From Pseudomonas sp. R37(2017) (GTDB lineage Bacteria; Pseudomonadota; Gammaproteobacteria; Pseudomonadales; Pseudomonadaceae): 64,000 nucleotides of DNA. The notes beneath the pieces are model-generated. The model was given only the letters and a program-made list of their open reading frames with translations. It did not search any database and was not told where the DNA came from. The position numbers were made by a program, and so were the translations under genes. This document shows, in pieces, positions 1-11,554 of this stretch; the first letter of the stretch is position 1, and the number at the start of each line of letters is the position of its first letter. Location: NCBI RefSeq assembly GCF_002113375.1, contig NZ_NEHO01000006.1, positions 248,001 through 312,000 on the forward strand. Reading direction: 5' to 3'.

Positions 1-492
1 GACATTGTTTTGCTGGGCCAGTACGAGGTCGTCGATGGTTGCGCCCGAAGGCGTTTGCAGGGTGCTGCGGCAAATCACCCGTGCCGTGTCGCCTGTCTCG
101 GCACTGCGCAGACGCCATCTCACATCCATCAGCGCGTATTGACCGGGGACCGAGTCAAAACGCTGCACATCGACGCGCACCGAGTATTTGCCTTGTACGG
201 GACTATTGCTCAGTTGATCGGCCAGCGCACTGCGTAATTCGTCCACGAGGGTCGCGCCCCACCATTGGTTTTCCAGGATCGCCAGGCCACTGTTGCTTTC
301 GCGAATGACGATCTGTGCGCGATCTACCTGGGGCGGCACGCTGATCGTCTCGATCTGAATCACGCCGACGGTGGCCCTTGAGTGATCACCGGCCTGCGCC
401 GGGGTCAGGGTGTGGAATTGAATCGGGTCACTGCGGCACGCGGTGAGCAGCAACAGCGCAGCGACCAGTGTGAACTTCAGCGGAAAAGCCAT
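1..492 (-). CDS. pqiC: PqiC-family outer-membrane lipoprotein (partial)
   Basis: The 3' end lies beyond the left window edge; 164 codons are visible. The N-terminus is a lipoprotein signal (hydrophobic LLLL followed by LTAC), so the mature protein should begin at the cysteine around residue 19. The mature part starts with a stretch of the type FHTLTPAQ, typical of the PqiC / ABC-transport auxiliary lipoprotein family, the outer-membrane partner of the MCE protein PqiB. The gene begins 17 bp after pqiB on the same strand and completes a pqiA-pqiA-pqiB-pqiC order. Role by family: docking the PqiB tube to the outer membrane for lipid trafficking. The identification rests on context, lipobox and local similarity. 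Confidence 0.85.
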   Translation of the reverse strand, partial: MAFPLKFTLVAALLLLTACRSDPIQFHTLTPAQAGDHSRATVGVIQIETISVPPQVDRAQIVIRESNSGLAILENQWWGATLVDELRSALADQLSNSPVQGKYSVRVDVQRFDSVPGQYALMDVRWRLRSAETGDTARVICRSTLQTPSGATIDDLVLAQQNNV

Positions 493-509
493 GGGTGTTG
501 CTCCTGTGT

Positions 510-2186
510 TCAATTGCGCGGTGGTCCCTGCAGATCCACGGGCGCGGCATTGTTCGGACGGCCACGAAGCAGCGATTCCGGATGCCGCCCCAGGTAATCC
601 GAAAGATCACGCAAGGATCTCGATGTGCGTCCCAGTTCATCCAGGGTCTGCCCCAGTTTTTCCCGTTGCGGCGAGTCCTCGGCCAAGGTCGAGCTGGCGG
701 ATAGCAGGGTCGAGTTGGCGGTCTCCAGGGTCTTGCTGACATCCGACAGGGTCGCTTGCACGCCAGGCAGGATCTTGCCGTTGAATTGCATCATGCCTTT
801 GCGCAGCTCAACCAGATTGCCATCGAGATTGCCTGCAATGCGCTCGATCGGCAGTTTGTTGACCTTGTCGACCATGGCTTCGAGTTTTTCCTGCAATTGC
901 TCGAGGCTGCCCGGAATGGTCGGGATCATGACCGGGCGCGCTGTCGGATCGAAAACGACTTTGTCCGCCTTGGGGAAGAAGTCCAGGGCGATGTACAACT
1001 GGCCGGTCAGGAAGTTGCCGGTGCGCGCCTGGGCACGCAAACCGTTTTCGATAAAGGTGCCGATCACCCGCGCGCCCCCGGCTTCGTCATTGGGGTCATG
1101 ATTGAGCGCCTTGAGCATTTGGATGTGGGCCTGGCCCAGGCGTTGCGGATAAATCACGATGCCGACGTTGACTGGAAAACTGCGTTTCTTTGCGTCGTAA
1201 TCCAGATTGACCGCCACCACCTTGCCGATTTCCACGCCGAGGAACTCCACCGGAGCATCGACCTTGAGCCCGCGCATCGCCTGGTCGAAGCGCATGGCCA
1301 GGTACTGCGGCTTGCCGCTTGGCGGGGCGAGGGCGGTCTGCTGGTCTTCGAACAGTTCGTAGGCGTATTCCGCGGCCGCCGGTTTATCGTCAGGGCTGTA
1401 GTCGGGGGCGCGGAAGGCAATGCCGCCCACCAGCAGGGAGGACAGCGATTCGGTCTTGACCGCAAAACCGTTGGCACCGACGTTTACGTCGATGCCGCTG
1501 GCGTTCCAGAACCGGGTGTTTTCGGTGACGTACTTGTCATTGGGCGCATGGATGAACAGCTCGATGTTCACGCCCTTGCCATCCGGGTCCAGCGCGTAGG
1601 CCACCACCTGGCCCACCGGGATCTTGCGGTAGTAGACCGGGGAGCCGATGTCCAGCGATCCCAGGTCCTGGGTGAACAGGGTGAAGCGCTTTCCCGGCTC
1701 GCCGTATGTAATGGGCGGCGGGTTTTCCAGCCCCTGGAAATTTTTCTTCCGGCCGTTGGCCTGGCCGATATCGGCACCGATGTAGTCGCCCGACAGCAGG
1801 GTATCGATACCGGACACGCCGCCAGCGCCAATGCGCGGCCGCACGACCCAGAACTGCGAATCCTCGCGGGTAAAGCTCTCGGCCTGCTTGGCCAGTTTGA
1901 TGGTGGCGTTGACACTCTTCTGGTCACTGCTCAGTTCCACATCGGAGACATGACCAATCACCACATTTCGATATTTGACCTCGGTCTTGTTCGCGGTCAG
2001 GCCGCTCCCGGTCTTGAACGTGACAACGATGGTCGGGCCTTGCTGCAAATAGCTGTGAACCACCAGTGATATACCCACCAGCACCGCTACGATCGGTACG
2101 ATCCAGACCAGCGAAACGCTGAATCGGCGGGTCTTGATCGGTGCCTGCCCGGGGGCTTGCGGCCCGTCAGTGGCTTGTGACTTCAT
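510..2186 (-). CDS. pqiB: PqiB, MCE-domain intermembrane lipid transport protein
   Basis: 558 residues, close to the usual length of about 546. After a short proline-rich cytoplasmic tail there is one transmembrane helix (about residues 25-47, SLVWIVPIVAVLVGISLVV), then three successive MCE/MlaD-like domains, each marked by a V-x-Y-x-x-x-x-V-G-x-V pattern (for example EVKYRNVVIGHV and PVYYRKIPVGQV), and a C-terminal helical region. PqiB-type proteins form a hexameric periplasmic tube that carries lipids between the membranes. The start overlaps the end of the second pqiA gene by 20 bp and pqiC follows, so the genes are probably one operon. The name paraquat-inducible comes from E. coli; nothing here shows that induction. 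Confidence 0.95.
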   Translation of the reverse strand: MKSQATDGPQAPGQAPIKTRRFSVSLVWIVPIVAVLVGISLVVHSYLQQGPTIVVTFKTGSGLTANKTEVKYRNVVIGHVSDVELSSDQKSVNATIKLAKQAESFTREDSQFWVVRPRIGAGGVSGIDTLLSGDYIGADIGQANGRKKNFQGLENPPPITYGEPGKRFTLFTQDLGSLDIGSPVYYRKIPVGQVVAYALDPDGKGVNIELFIHAPNDKYVTENTRFWNASGIDVNVGANGFAVKTESLSSLLVGGIAFRAPDYSPDDKPAAAEYAYELFEDQQTALAPPSGKPQYLAMRFDQAMRGLKVDAPVEFLGVEIGKVVAVNLDYDAKKRSFPVNVGIVIYPQRLGQAHIQMLKALNHDPNDEAGGARVIGTFIENGLRAQARTGNFLTGQLYIALDFFPKADKVVFDPTARPVMIPTIPGSLEQLQEKLEAMVDKVNKLPIERIAGNLDGNLVELRKGMMQFNGKILPGVQATLSDVSKTLETANSTLLSASSTLAEDSPQREKLGQTLDELGRTSRSLRDLSDYLGRHPESLLRGRPNNAAPVDLQGPPRN

Positions 2187-2823
2187 CCGTGACCTCCTGA
2201 TTGTGTGGGTTTCCCCGTTCTTTATCCCAGATCATGCGGGGATCGAAACTCATTGCCGAGAGCATGGTGAACACCACGACCAGGCCGAAAAACAGAATGC
2301 CCGGGCGCGGTTCGATGTCCGCCAGGGCCTGGAATTTCACCAGCGAGGCCACCAGGGCGACCACGATCACATCGAGCATCGACCAGTAGCCGATGATCTC
2401 GACGAAGCGGTACAGCGTCGAGCGCTCTTTTCGTGCCCACTCGCTGTCGCGTTGCACGGTCACCAACAGCAGTGTGATGGCGACGAACTTGATGCCCGGC
2501 ACCGCGATACTGGCAATGAAAATGATCAGGGCGATGTCCCAGGCCCCGGCTTCCCAGAATTCCAGCACACCGCTCATGATCGTGCTGTCGGCACCATTGC
2601 CGACCATTTCGGTGTTCATCACTGGCAACAGGTTGGCCGGGATGTAGAACACCAGGGCCGCGAGCATGTAGGCCCAGGTGCGGGTCAGCGAATTGGTTTT
2701 GCGCCGGTGCAACGGTGCACCGCAACGCTCGCATTCGTGAGGTTCGCCTGTCATGTCGCAGGCCAGGCCACAGGTGTGGCACAGGCACAGGTTGAGCTCG
2801 TCGGCGTAAGGAGGTGTGCTCAT
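2167..2823 (-). CDS. pqiA: PqiA-family integral membrane protein, second half-length copy
   Basis: 218 residues. The start is the ATG at 2823, which overlaps the stop of the upstream gene in an ATGA arrangement; a longer reading from 2835 is less likely. The N-terminus holds a zinc-ribbon-like set of cysteines (CLCHTCGLAC and CERCG), followed by about four transmembrane helices, the usual PqiA domain. E. coli PqiA is a single protein of about 417 residues with two such domains; here each domain is its own gene. The product should sit in the inner membrane beneath PqiB. Confidence 0.9.
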   Translation of the reverse strand: MSTPPYADELNLCLCHTCGLACDMTGEPHECERCGAPLHRRKTNSLTRTWAYMLAALVFYIPANLLPVMNTEMVGNGADSTIMSGVLEFWEAGAWDIALIIFIASIAVPGIKFVAITLLLVTVQRDSEWARKERSTLYRFVEIIGYWSMLDVIVVALVASLVKFQALADIEPRPGILFFGLVVVFTMLSAMSFDPRMIWDKERGNPHNQEVTDEVTSH

Positions 2824-3416
2824 ACCATGTCCCACAGTTCGCGAATGTCGCGCCCGGCAATGCGGATCATCATCAGGCTCAGTGCCGCCAGGGCGAACAG
2901 CCCTATGCCGGGCAGCACATCAAGCAGTCCGGCGAGTTTGATCACCGCGACCATGGCGCCCAGCAGGCAGACTTCGAGCATGCTCCAGGGCCTCAGGGTT
3001 TCCAGCCAGCGCATGCAGAACCTGAAGCCGGGCGAACGTTTCCCGCGGAGCGCGAAGCCGAGCACCCAGATCAGCAGCACTAACTGGAAAATCGGCGCGA
3101 TGATCATGGCGATTGCCGCCACCATGGCGATGAAGGTGATAGATCCCAGGCTCAGGGCCAGCACCGAGTCCCATAGAGTTGCGCTGTTTTTCACGCCTTT
3201 GAGGCTGATGCTCATCACCGGGTAGAAATTGGCGAAAATCCAGAGCATCAGCGCGGTGAAGGTCAACGCAAGACGTTGCTCCACCGTGAGGCCGTTATAG
3301 CGCTGTAGCACGCCTCCGCAGCGCGTGCACAAGGTTTTCTGATGTTTGGCGAGCGTGACCTTCTGGTAAACGCTGTCGCAGTGCTCGCAGATGATCAGCT
3401 GATCGGTAGATGCCAT
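2820..3416 (-). CDS. pqiA: PqiA-family integral membrane protein, first half-length copy
   Basis: 198 residues. The N-terminus carries paired cysteines of the PqiA zinc-ribbon type (CEHCDSVYQ and CTRCGGVLQ), then four predicted transmembrane segments (FANFYPVM, SITFIAMVAAIAMIIAPIF and two further hydrophobic stretches). It is the first gene of the pqi operon and is translationally coupled to the next one by an ATGA overlap at 2820-2823. The two half-length genes together correspond to one full-length PqiA. Confidence 0.9.
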   Translation of the reverse strand: MASTDQLIICEHCDSVYQKVTLAKHQKTLCTRCGGVLQRYNGLTVEQRLALTFTALMLWIFANFYPVMSISLKGVKNSATLWDSVLALSLGSITFIAMVAAIAMIIAPIFQLVLLIWVLGFALRGKRSPGFRFCMRWLETLRPWSMLEVCLLGAMVAVIKLAGLLDVLPGIGLFALAALSLMMIRIAGRDIRELWDMV

Positions 3417-3479
3417 GGGTCAAGCTCAACAAGTGGCAGGAAATTCAGAGCACCCCCTCAATATAGAAGCGACTCGCGA

Positions 3480-3692
3480 TTGAGCAAATATAAAGTTAAA
3501 ACAAGGACTCAGCTCGCACAGTCCGCCAGCGGGCCGGTCGATGACGGGCTCATGCAGACCTGCAGCAAATACCCGCCCCGCAAGATGCAAGGCATGACCT
3601 GCTACGGGCCGATCGAGTTGTCCAGGTTTCAGGAATTCCAGTCGGTGCGGGAGGATTTGCAGAAGGAGGGCGTCAACATGCCGATGCTGTAA
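3480..3692 (+). pseudogene. short coding remnant of unknown origin
   Basis: Between the pqi operon and the polyamine genes, this plus-strand frame shows Pseudomonas-like codon use from about 3515 to the stop at 3690-3692 and ends in EGVNMPML. Only weak starts exist: a TTG at 3480 without a clear ribosome-binding site, an ATG at 3342 deep inside pqiA1, and an ATG at 3552. The most economical reading is the 3' remainder of a deleted gene. A genuine small protein starting at 3552 (46 residues, three of the first 18 being Cys, Tyr or Pro) cannot be excluded. I do not recognise the family. The rest of 3417-3746 shows nothing further. Confidence 0.3.
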
Positions 3693-3746
3693 CAGGCGCT
3701 AAGGAATGCCTGAGGCGAGGGTCGACTCGTCTCAGGCATCCGCTGG

Positions 3747-6151
<2,405 letters not shown>

Positions 6152-6192
6152 TTATTGGATTCTTCAGGTGATTCTTTGGTGTTCACTCTCCT

Positions 6193-6301
6193 CCTGTGGG
6201 AGAGGGCTTGCTCCGGGCGGCGATCCGACGATGGCGGCCTGTCAATCAATGGTGATGTTGAATGTTATGGCCTCATCGCGGGCAAGCCCGCTCCCACAGG
6301 G
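6193..6301. repeat. REP/BIME element (inverted pair)
   Basis: Two Pseudomonas REP units in inverted orientation: CTGTGGGAGAGGGCTTGCTC on the left and GGGCAAGCCCGCTCCCACAG on the right, with a spacer of about 70 bp. It lies between the synthetase stop and the binding-protein start on the minus strand, where it could form a stable mRNA hairpin. Confidence 0.85.
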
Positions 6302-6331
6302 GATGTGTGATCCCATGCGAGAGCGAGGGTT

Positions 6332-7690
6332 TCAGACGCTGAGCATCAGGAACTCACGCTCCCACGAACTGATGACCCGCTTGAAGTTCTCGTGCTCGGC
6401 GCGTTTGACCGCGACATAGCCCCGTACGAACTTGCTGCCCAGATAACGGCTGATGGTGTCGCTTTCTTCCATCTGGGTCAGGGCGTCCTCGATGGTGATC
6501 GGCAGGCGCAGATTGCGACGCTCATAGGCGCGACCTTGTACCGCGGCGCTCGGCTCGATGCGCTCGACCATGCCTAGGTAACCGCAAAGCAGGCTGGCGG
6601 CGATGGCCAGGTACGGGTTGGCGTCGGCGCCCGGCAGACGGTTTTCCACGCGCATGGCGTCCGGGCTGGAAGTCGGCACGCGCAGGCCGACGGTGCGGTT
6701 TTCTTCGCCCCATTCGACGTTCACCGGTGCCGAGGTGTCCGGCAGGAAGCGACGGAACGAGTTGACGTTCGGCGCGAACATCGGCAGCACTTTCGGGATG
6801 TACTTCTGCAAGCCGCCGATGTGATGCAGGAACAGCTCGCTCATGTTGCCATCGGCATCGGCAAAGATCGGCTGGCCGGTGGCAATGTCCACCACGCTCT
6901 GGTGAATGTGCATGGCACTGCCTGGCTCGTCGCCGACCGGCTTGGCCATGAAGGTCGCCGCCACGTCGTGCTTGAGCGCCGCTTCACGCATGGTGCGCTT
7001 GAACACGGTGATCTGGTCGGCCAGGTCCAGTGCGTTGCCATGGCGGAAGTTGATTTCCATCTGCGCCGGGCCGTCTTCGTGGATCAACGTGTCGAGGTCC
7101 AGACCTTGCAGTTCGCACCAGTCGTAGACGTCTTCGAACAGCGGATCGAATTCGTTGGCCGCGTCGATGGAGAACGACTGGCGACCGCTTTCGGCACGGC
7201 CCGAACGGCCCATCGGAGCCTTGAGCGGCAGGTCCGGGTCTTCGCAGCGCTGGGTCAGGTAGAACTCCATTTCCGGCGCGACAATCGGCCGCCAGCCTTT
7301 GTCGGTGTACAACTGCAGGACTTTCTTCAACACGTTGCGCGGCGACAGTTCGATCGGGTTGCCGAATTTGTCGAAGGTATCGTGGATCACGATGGCGGTC
7401 GGCTCGATGGCCCATGGCACCACGTAGATGGCGTCGGCATCCGGCTTGCAGACCATGTCGATATCGGCCGGGTCGAGCAGGTCGTAGTAGATGTCGTCGT
7501 CGACGAAGTCCCCGGTTACCGTTTGCAGAAGGACACTTTCCGGCAGGCGCATGCCTCGCTCATGCAGGAACTTGTTGGTCGGTGCAATTTTGCCGCGTGC
7601 AATGCCGGTCAGGTCGCTGACGACGCACTCGACTTCGGTAATCTTGTGATCTTTCAGCCAAGTGAACAGCTGATCGAAAGGGACATTCAT
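6332..7690 (-). CDS. puuA: glutamine synthetase family protein, glutamylpolyamine synthetase
   Basis: 452 residues, the normal size for this GS-like family. The start at 7690 is preceded by a GAGGT ribosome site; a longer frame to 7738 lacks one. Visible motifs are PEMEFYL (metal-binding glutamate), the glycine-rich GSAMHIHQS with the catalytic-site histidine, and the NRTVGLRVP arginine region. GS proteins lying with PuuB and PotF homologues ligate glutamate to putrescine or other polyamines using ATP, the first step of the gamma-glutamyl pathway. The neighbours support this over true glutamine synthetase, which also differs in the N-terminal beta-grasp region. Confidence 0.87.
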   Translation of the reverse strand: MNVPFDQLFTWLKDHKITEVECVVSDLTGIARGKIAPTNKFLHERGMRLPESVLLQTVTGDFVDDDIYYDLLDPADIDMVCKPDADAIYVVPWAIEPTAIVIHDTFDKFGNPIELSPRNVLKKVLQLYTDKGWRPIVAPEMEFYLTQRCEDPDLPLKAPMGRSGRAESGRQSFSIDAANEFDPLFEDVYDWCELQGLDLDTLIHEDGPAQMEINFRHGNALDLADQITVFKRTMREAALKHDVAATFMAKPVGDEPGSAMHIHQSVVDIATGQPIFADADGNMSELFLHHIGGLQKYIPKVLPMFAPNVNSFRRFLPDTSAPVNVEWGEENRTVGLRVPTSSPDAMRVENRLPGADANPYLAIAASLLCGYLGMVERIEPSAAVQGRAYERRNLRLPITIEDALTQMEESDTISRYLGSKFVRGYVAVKRAEHENFKRVISSWEREFLMLSV

Positions 7691-7823
7691 AAAGACCTCG
7701 TTATTGGTTTTATTAACGCCAGGAGAGACCGGTTTCATCCGCCGGACACTTCCCCTGTAGCGCGTTGAGGTCTATCTTGGGCGAGCCTTGCGGTTCCATC
7801 TATCCACTTTAAGCAGCACAAAG

Positions 7824-7840
7824 CGCACCAAAAGAGTGCG
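7824..7840. promoter_or_regulatory. inverted repeat in the puuA/araC divergent intergenic region
   Basis: CGCAC-N7-GTGCG lies between the divergent synthetase and AraC genes, 12 bp upstream of the AraC start. Its symmetry resembles a regulator or NtrC-like site, but no consensus could be tested here. Confidence 0.3.
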
Positions 7841-7852
7841 TAAGGTCACCCC

Positions 7853-8785
7853 ATGACAGGTTGCAATTCCCTCCAGGTCCAAGCCTTCAACACCGCCGAT
7901 GTCGCCGAGCAAATCCGCGCCACACCGGGCTGGACCCAGCATTACCAGCAGATGTCGCCGGGGCATTTCGCAGGCCTGGTGCGTTATCTGGATCTGCAGG
8001 GGGTGGAGATTTACGAAGAGTCGATGAACACTCGGGTCGAGCAGAACTTCAGCGCGCCCCAGGGCTCGTTGTCGTTCTGTTTCGATCGTGGCGACAACGC
8101 GCTGTACGTGTTGAATGGCGAAAGCCGCAATATCTGGATCACCCCGGAGAACTACCAGGAAATCGCCGTGGTGTTCGGGCCGGAGTTCGTCAAGCGTCAC
8201 AGTCTGGATATCGCCCGGCTCGAAGGGCTGTTCATGGCGCCGCTCAATTCCCAGCAGAACGCGCTGTTCTGCCGTTGGCTCAGCGGGACCTTGACGCGGT
8301 TGTCGCAGACCTTCGATCCACCGAGCCGCGAAGCGCTGACCCAGCAATTGCTGGAAGACTGCCTGTTCATCCTCGACAACGCCTGTGTCGGTCTCGACCA
8401 AAGCGCATTGCAGCGTCGGGCCGGGGAGCGGGCGATCATGAAGCGGGTAGGGGAATGGGCCGCGGACACTCCGGAAGAACACCTCAACCTGCTGGAACTG
8501 TCCCAGGTTGCCGGGGTTTCACTGCGCCAGTTGCAGCATGCGTTCAAGACCTACACTGGCATGGCGCCAACCCAATGGTTGCGCCTGCGCCGGCTCAACA
8601 GCGCCCGCCGCGAATTGCTCAGCCGCACGCCGACGCAAACCACCGTGGCGGAAGTGGCCATGCACTGGTCGTTCTGGCACCTGGGGCGATTCTCCAGCAG
8701 CTATCGCGCGCTGTTCAAGGAGTTGCCCAGCGACACCCTCAAGCGTGCGAGCGTCTCGCCGCCAACCGGGCGCGGCCGACGTTAA
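7853..8785 (+). CDS. AraC-family transcriptional regulator
   Basis: 310 residues. The C-terminal 100 residues hold the two helix-turn-helix units of AraC/XylS proteins: LSQVAGVSLRQLQHAFKTYTG followed by WLRLRRLNSARREL, and later the second unit ending WHLGRFSSSYRALFKE. The N-terminal 200 residues are an effector-binding region of the type seen in feaR/eutR-like regulators. It is divergent from the glutamylpolyamine synthetase, so control of that operon is plausible but unproven. Its stop overlaps the stop of the convergent XRE gene by 4 bp. Confidence 0.85.
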   Translation: MTGCNSLQVQAFNTADVAEQIRATPGWTQHYQQMSPGHFAGLVRYLDLQGVEIYEESMNTRVEQNFSAPQGSLSFCFDRGDNALYVLNGESRNIWITPENYQEIAVVFGPEFVKRHSLDIARLEGLFMAPLNSQQNALFCRWLSGTLTRLSQTFDPPSREALTQQLLEDCLFILDNACVGLDQSALQRRAGERAIMKRVGEWAADTPEEHLNLLELSQVAGVSLRQLQHAFKTYTGMAPTQWLRLRRLNSARRELLSRTPTQTTVAEVAMHWSFWHLGRFSSSYRALFKELPSDTLKRASVSPPTGRGRR

Positions 8786-9375
8786 AACGTCGGCGGCGTA
8801 ATCACCCAGATCACCACCGCATCCACCTCGCCGGGATTGCCGTAGCGGTGCGGCTCCTGGCTGGAAAAGCTGAAGCTGTCGCCTTCATTGAGCTGGAAAT
8901 GGCGTTCGCCGACCCACAGTTCGAAACTGCCGGACAGCAGGTAGCCGGCTTCTTCACCGTCGTGGCTGTAGCTTTGCTGGCTGTAGGTGCCGGGCGGGAA
9001 ACGCGAGTGGAGCATTTCCAGTTGGCGATTGGCTTGCGGGGTCAGCAACTGGTCGACGATGCCGTCCTCGTAATGCACGTTCAGGCGGCTGTGCTTGCGT
9101 ACCACGACACCGTCGTCTTCAGGCGCGGTGACCGCTTCACTGGCGAAGAACCACTGGATGGTGACGCCGAGGCTGCGGGCAATGTTGAACAGCGCCGGGA
9201 TCGACGGATAAGCGAGGTTGCGTTCCAACTGGCTGATGTAGCCGGCGGTGAGTTCGCTCTGTTGCGCCAGTTCCGCCAGGGTCATGCCGCGACGTTTGCG
9301 CAGGCCGCGAATGCGCGTGCCGAGGAAGTGCGGTTCGGCGTTGCCGGTTGCGGGCTGTGATTTGCTGTTGCTCAT
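8782..9375 (-). CDS. XRE-family regulator with C-terminal cupin domain (PuuR-like)
   Basis: 197 residues. The start at 9375 was chosen because the frame upstream is read through a REP element. Residues about 20-75 are an XRE helix-turn-helix (IRGLRKRRGMTLAELAQQSE then LTAGYISQLERNLAYPSIPAL); the C-terminal half is a cupin barrel (PPGTYSQQSYSHDGEEAGYLL, ending ITPPTF). This architecture matches E. coli PuuR, the repressor of putrescine catabolism. The flavin oxidoreductase gene lies upstream on the same strand, with a REP in the gap. Control of that gene or of the polyamine genes is inferred. Confidence 0.85.
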   Translation of the reverse strand: MSNSKSQPATGNAEPHFLGTRIRGLRKRRGMTLAELAQQSELTAGYISQLERNLAYPSIPALFNIARSLGVTIQWFFASEAVTAPEDDGVVVRKHSRLNVHYEDGIVDQLLTPQANRQLEMLHSRFPPGTYSQQSYSHDGEEAGYLLSGSFELWVGERHFQLNEGDSFSFSSQEPHRYGNPGEVDAVVIWVITPPTF

Positions 9376-9410
9376 GGAAAATTCCGAACCGGGAGGAGTG
9401 GCACAAATCC

Positions 9411-9525
9411 CTGTAGGAGCGAGCATGCTCGCGATGGTCGTCAACGATAACGCTGGCGGCCTGACACCCCGAGGAGTCTGATCCTCCATCGCGAGCATGC
9501 CGCAAGCGGGCACTCGCTCCTACAG
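9411..9525. repeat. REP/BIME element (inverted pair)
   Basis: Two inverted REP units (CTGTAGGAGCGAGCATGCTC ... GCGGGCACTCGCTCCTACAG) separated by the recurrent spacer CGATAACGCTGGCGGCCTGA, which is seen in several other copies in the window. It sits between the XRE-cupin gene and the flavin oxidoreductase. Confidence 0.9.
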
Positions 9526-9565
9526 AGACCGTTTCAGCCGTAAAAGTCCCGGAGTATAAACAGCC

Positions 9566-11527
9566 TTAAAGCTCCCACGCGACTTTCAGGCCTTCATAAA
9601 TCGCTTCTTCGGCGGTGCGCGGCGCCAGGCAGTCGCCGATGCGGCGAAACTCCACCCGTCCTTGCAACTCGGCACCCAGGGTATCGAGCGCTTGGTGCCC
9701 CTGGCACAGCACCAGGGTGTCGATGTTCTCCATCAGCATTGGCTCGCCGCTGGCGGTGTGTTGCAGGTAGACCGTATTGTCGTCGCAGCCATACAGCCGC
9801 GCGTACGGCGTGATCGGCACCCCCAGTCTGTGCAACTCGCCGGCCAGTTGATCGCGCACGTACAGCGGCAGGTTTTCCCCGCAATGGGTGCCGTTGACTG
9901 CCAGTTGCACCTGGTGCCCGGCACGCACCAGACGCTCGGCGATGCCGGGGCCGATCCAGTCGCAGCGCCAGTCGACCACCACCACCGAACGGCCGATCCG
10001 TACTTCGTCGCGCAACACCTGCCAGGCATCCACCACCTGCAATTCACCGCCGCGCTCGAAGGCCGGCCAGTACGGCTCGGCACCGGTAGCGACGATCACC
10101 ATGTCGGGTTTTTCCTGCTCCACCAGTGCGCGGTCGACCCGGGTATTGCGCACTACGCGCACGCCGGCCAGTTGCATTTCCCGTTGCAGGTTGGTGCTGG
10201 CACCGCCGAATTCGCTGCGCCGTGGCAGCAACTGCGCAAGCAATACCTGACCGCCCAGTTGCGAACTGGCTTCGTACAGGGTCACGTCATGTCCGCGCTG
10301 GGCCGCGACGGCGGCGGCTTTCATCCCGGCCGGGCCACCGCCGGCAATCATGATGCGTTTGCGCCGTGGCGCTTGTCGGCGTTCGCCGAAGATCAGCTCA
10401 CGCCCGGTTTCCGGGTGCTGGATACAGGAAATCGGCAAGCCCTTGTGGAAGTGGCCGATGCAGGCCTGGTTGCAGGCAATGCACGCCCGCACGTCTTCGA
10501 CGCGGCCGGTGTCGGTCTTGTTGGGCATTTGCGGATCGCAGATCAGCGCCCGGGTCATGCCACACACATCGGCCTGGCCGCGAGCCAGAATCAGCTCGGC
10601 CTCCTGGGGTTGGTTGATGCGCCCGGTGACGAACAGCGGAATGTCCAGACTGGCCTTGAATGTCCCGGCTTCCCTGGCCAGGTACGCCGCTTCGATCGCC
10701 ATCGGCGGCACGATATGCACCGCGCCGCCCAGGGATGCCGAGGTGCCGGCGACGATGTGCACGTAATCGAGCTGCGCCTGCAGCGACTGCACGGTGGCCA
10801 GGGACTCGTCTTCGGTCAGGCCTTGCGGGTCGCGTTCGTCGGCGGATATGCGCAGGCCGACGATGAACTGCTCGTCGGTCGCCGCGCGCACGGCGTCGAT
10901 GACCTCGCGCAGAAATCGCAAACGATGCTCCAGCCCACCGTTATAGCCATCGGTACGTCGGTTGACGCGCGGATTGATGAACTGCGCCGGCAGGTAGCCG
11001 TGGCTGGCCACGACCTCGACGCCGTCGATCCCGGCCTGATGCAAGCGCCGGGCGGCAGCGGCATATCCGTCGACGATCTCGTCGATCATTGCCTGATCCA
11101 GCGCGCGGGGCATTACCCGGAAGCGTTCGTTGGGCACCGACGAGGCGGAGTAGGCCACCGCCAACAGGCCATCGCTCGATTCCATGATTTCCCGCCCTGG
11201 ATGGAACACCTGGGACAACACCACGGTGCCGTGGGCATGGCAGGTTTGCGCCAGTTTGCGGTAACCCTCGATGCACGCATCGTCGGTGGCCATCAGCACG
11301 TGAGAGGTGTAGCGAGCGCTGTCGTGCACGCCGGCCACTTGCAGCACGATCAGACCGGCACCGCCCTCGGCACGCGCCCGGTGATAGGCGATCAATTGCT
11401 CATTGACCAGGTTGTCGGTGGGCATCGACGTGTCGTGTCCGCTGGACATGATGCGGTTTTTCAGGCGCTTGCCACGGATCTCCAGGGGTTCGAACAGGTG
11501 TGCGAAGGCGAGCTTCGGGGTCGGCAT
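9566..11527 (-). CDS. NADH:flavin oxidoreductase with FMN barrel, 4Fe-4S and FAD domains
   Basis: 653 residues, the size and layout of trimethylamine dehydrogenase / 2,4-dienoyl-CoA reductase proteins. The N-terminal third is an old-yellow-enzyme TIM barrel starting LFEPLEIRGKRLKNRI. About residues 335-360 carry the cluster motif C-x2-C-x3-C-x11-C (CIACNQACIG ... SCIQHP). A Rossmann motif for FAD follows (IAGGGPAGMKAA) with a second nucleotide site near VATGAEPYW. The upstream frame is REP sequence, so the start is 11527. Relatives demethylate or dehydrogenate N-methylated amines. Position next to a PuuR-like regulator favours an amine substrate over dienoyl-CoA, but this is inference. Confidence 0.82.
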   Translation of the reverse strand: MPTPKLAFAHLFEPLEIRGKRLKNRIMSSGHDTSMPTDNLVNEQLIAYHRARAEGGAGLIVLQVAGVHDSARYTSHVLMATDDACIEGYRKLAQTCHAHGTVVLSQVFHPGREIMESSDGLLAVAYSASSVPNERFRVMPRALDQAMIDEIVDGYAAAARRLHQAGIDGVEVVASHGYLPAQFINPRVNRRTDGYNGGLEHRLRFLREVIDAVRAATDEQFIVGLRISADERDPQGLTEDESLATVQSLQAQLDYVHIVAGTSASLGGAVHIVPPMAIEAAYLAREAGTFKASLDIPLFVTGRINQPQEAELILARGQADVCGMTRALICDPQMPNKTDTGRVEDVRACIACNQACIGHFHKGLPISCIQHPETGRELIFGERRQAPRRKRIMIAGGGPAGMKAAAVAAQRGHDVTLYEASSQLGGQVLLAQLLPRRSEFGGASTNLQREMQLAGVRVVRNTRVDRALVEQEKPDMVIVATGAEPYWPAFERGGELQVVDAWQVLRDEVRIGRSVVVVDWRCDWIGPGIAERLVRAGHQVQLAVNGTHCGENLPLYVRDQLAGELHRLGVPITPYARLYGCDDNTVYLQHTASGEPMLMENIDTLVLCQGHQALDTLGAELQGRVEFRRIGDCLAPRTAEEAIYEGLKVAWEL

Positions 11528-11554
11528 GGTGCGGGTACTCCAGGCAGGCTGACC

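Noticed and set aside
756-2069. Long plus-strand frame of 437 codons opposite pqiB.
   Set aside because: It lies wholly within pqiB on the other strand and its composition is typical of an antisense shadow (His/Gln/Val-rich), with no ribosome site.
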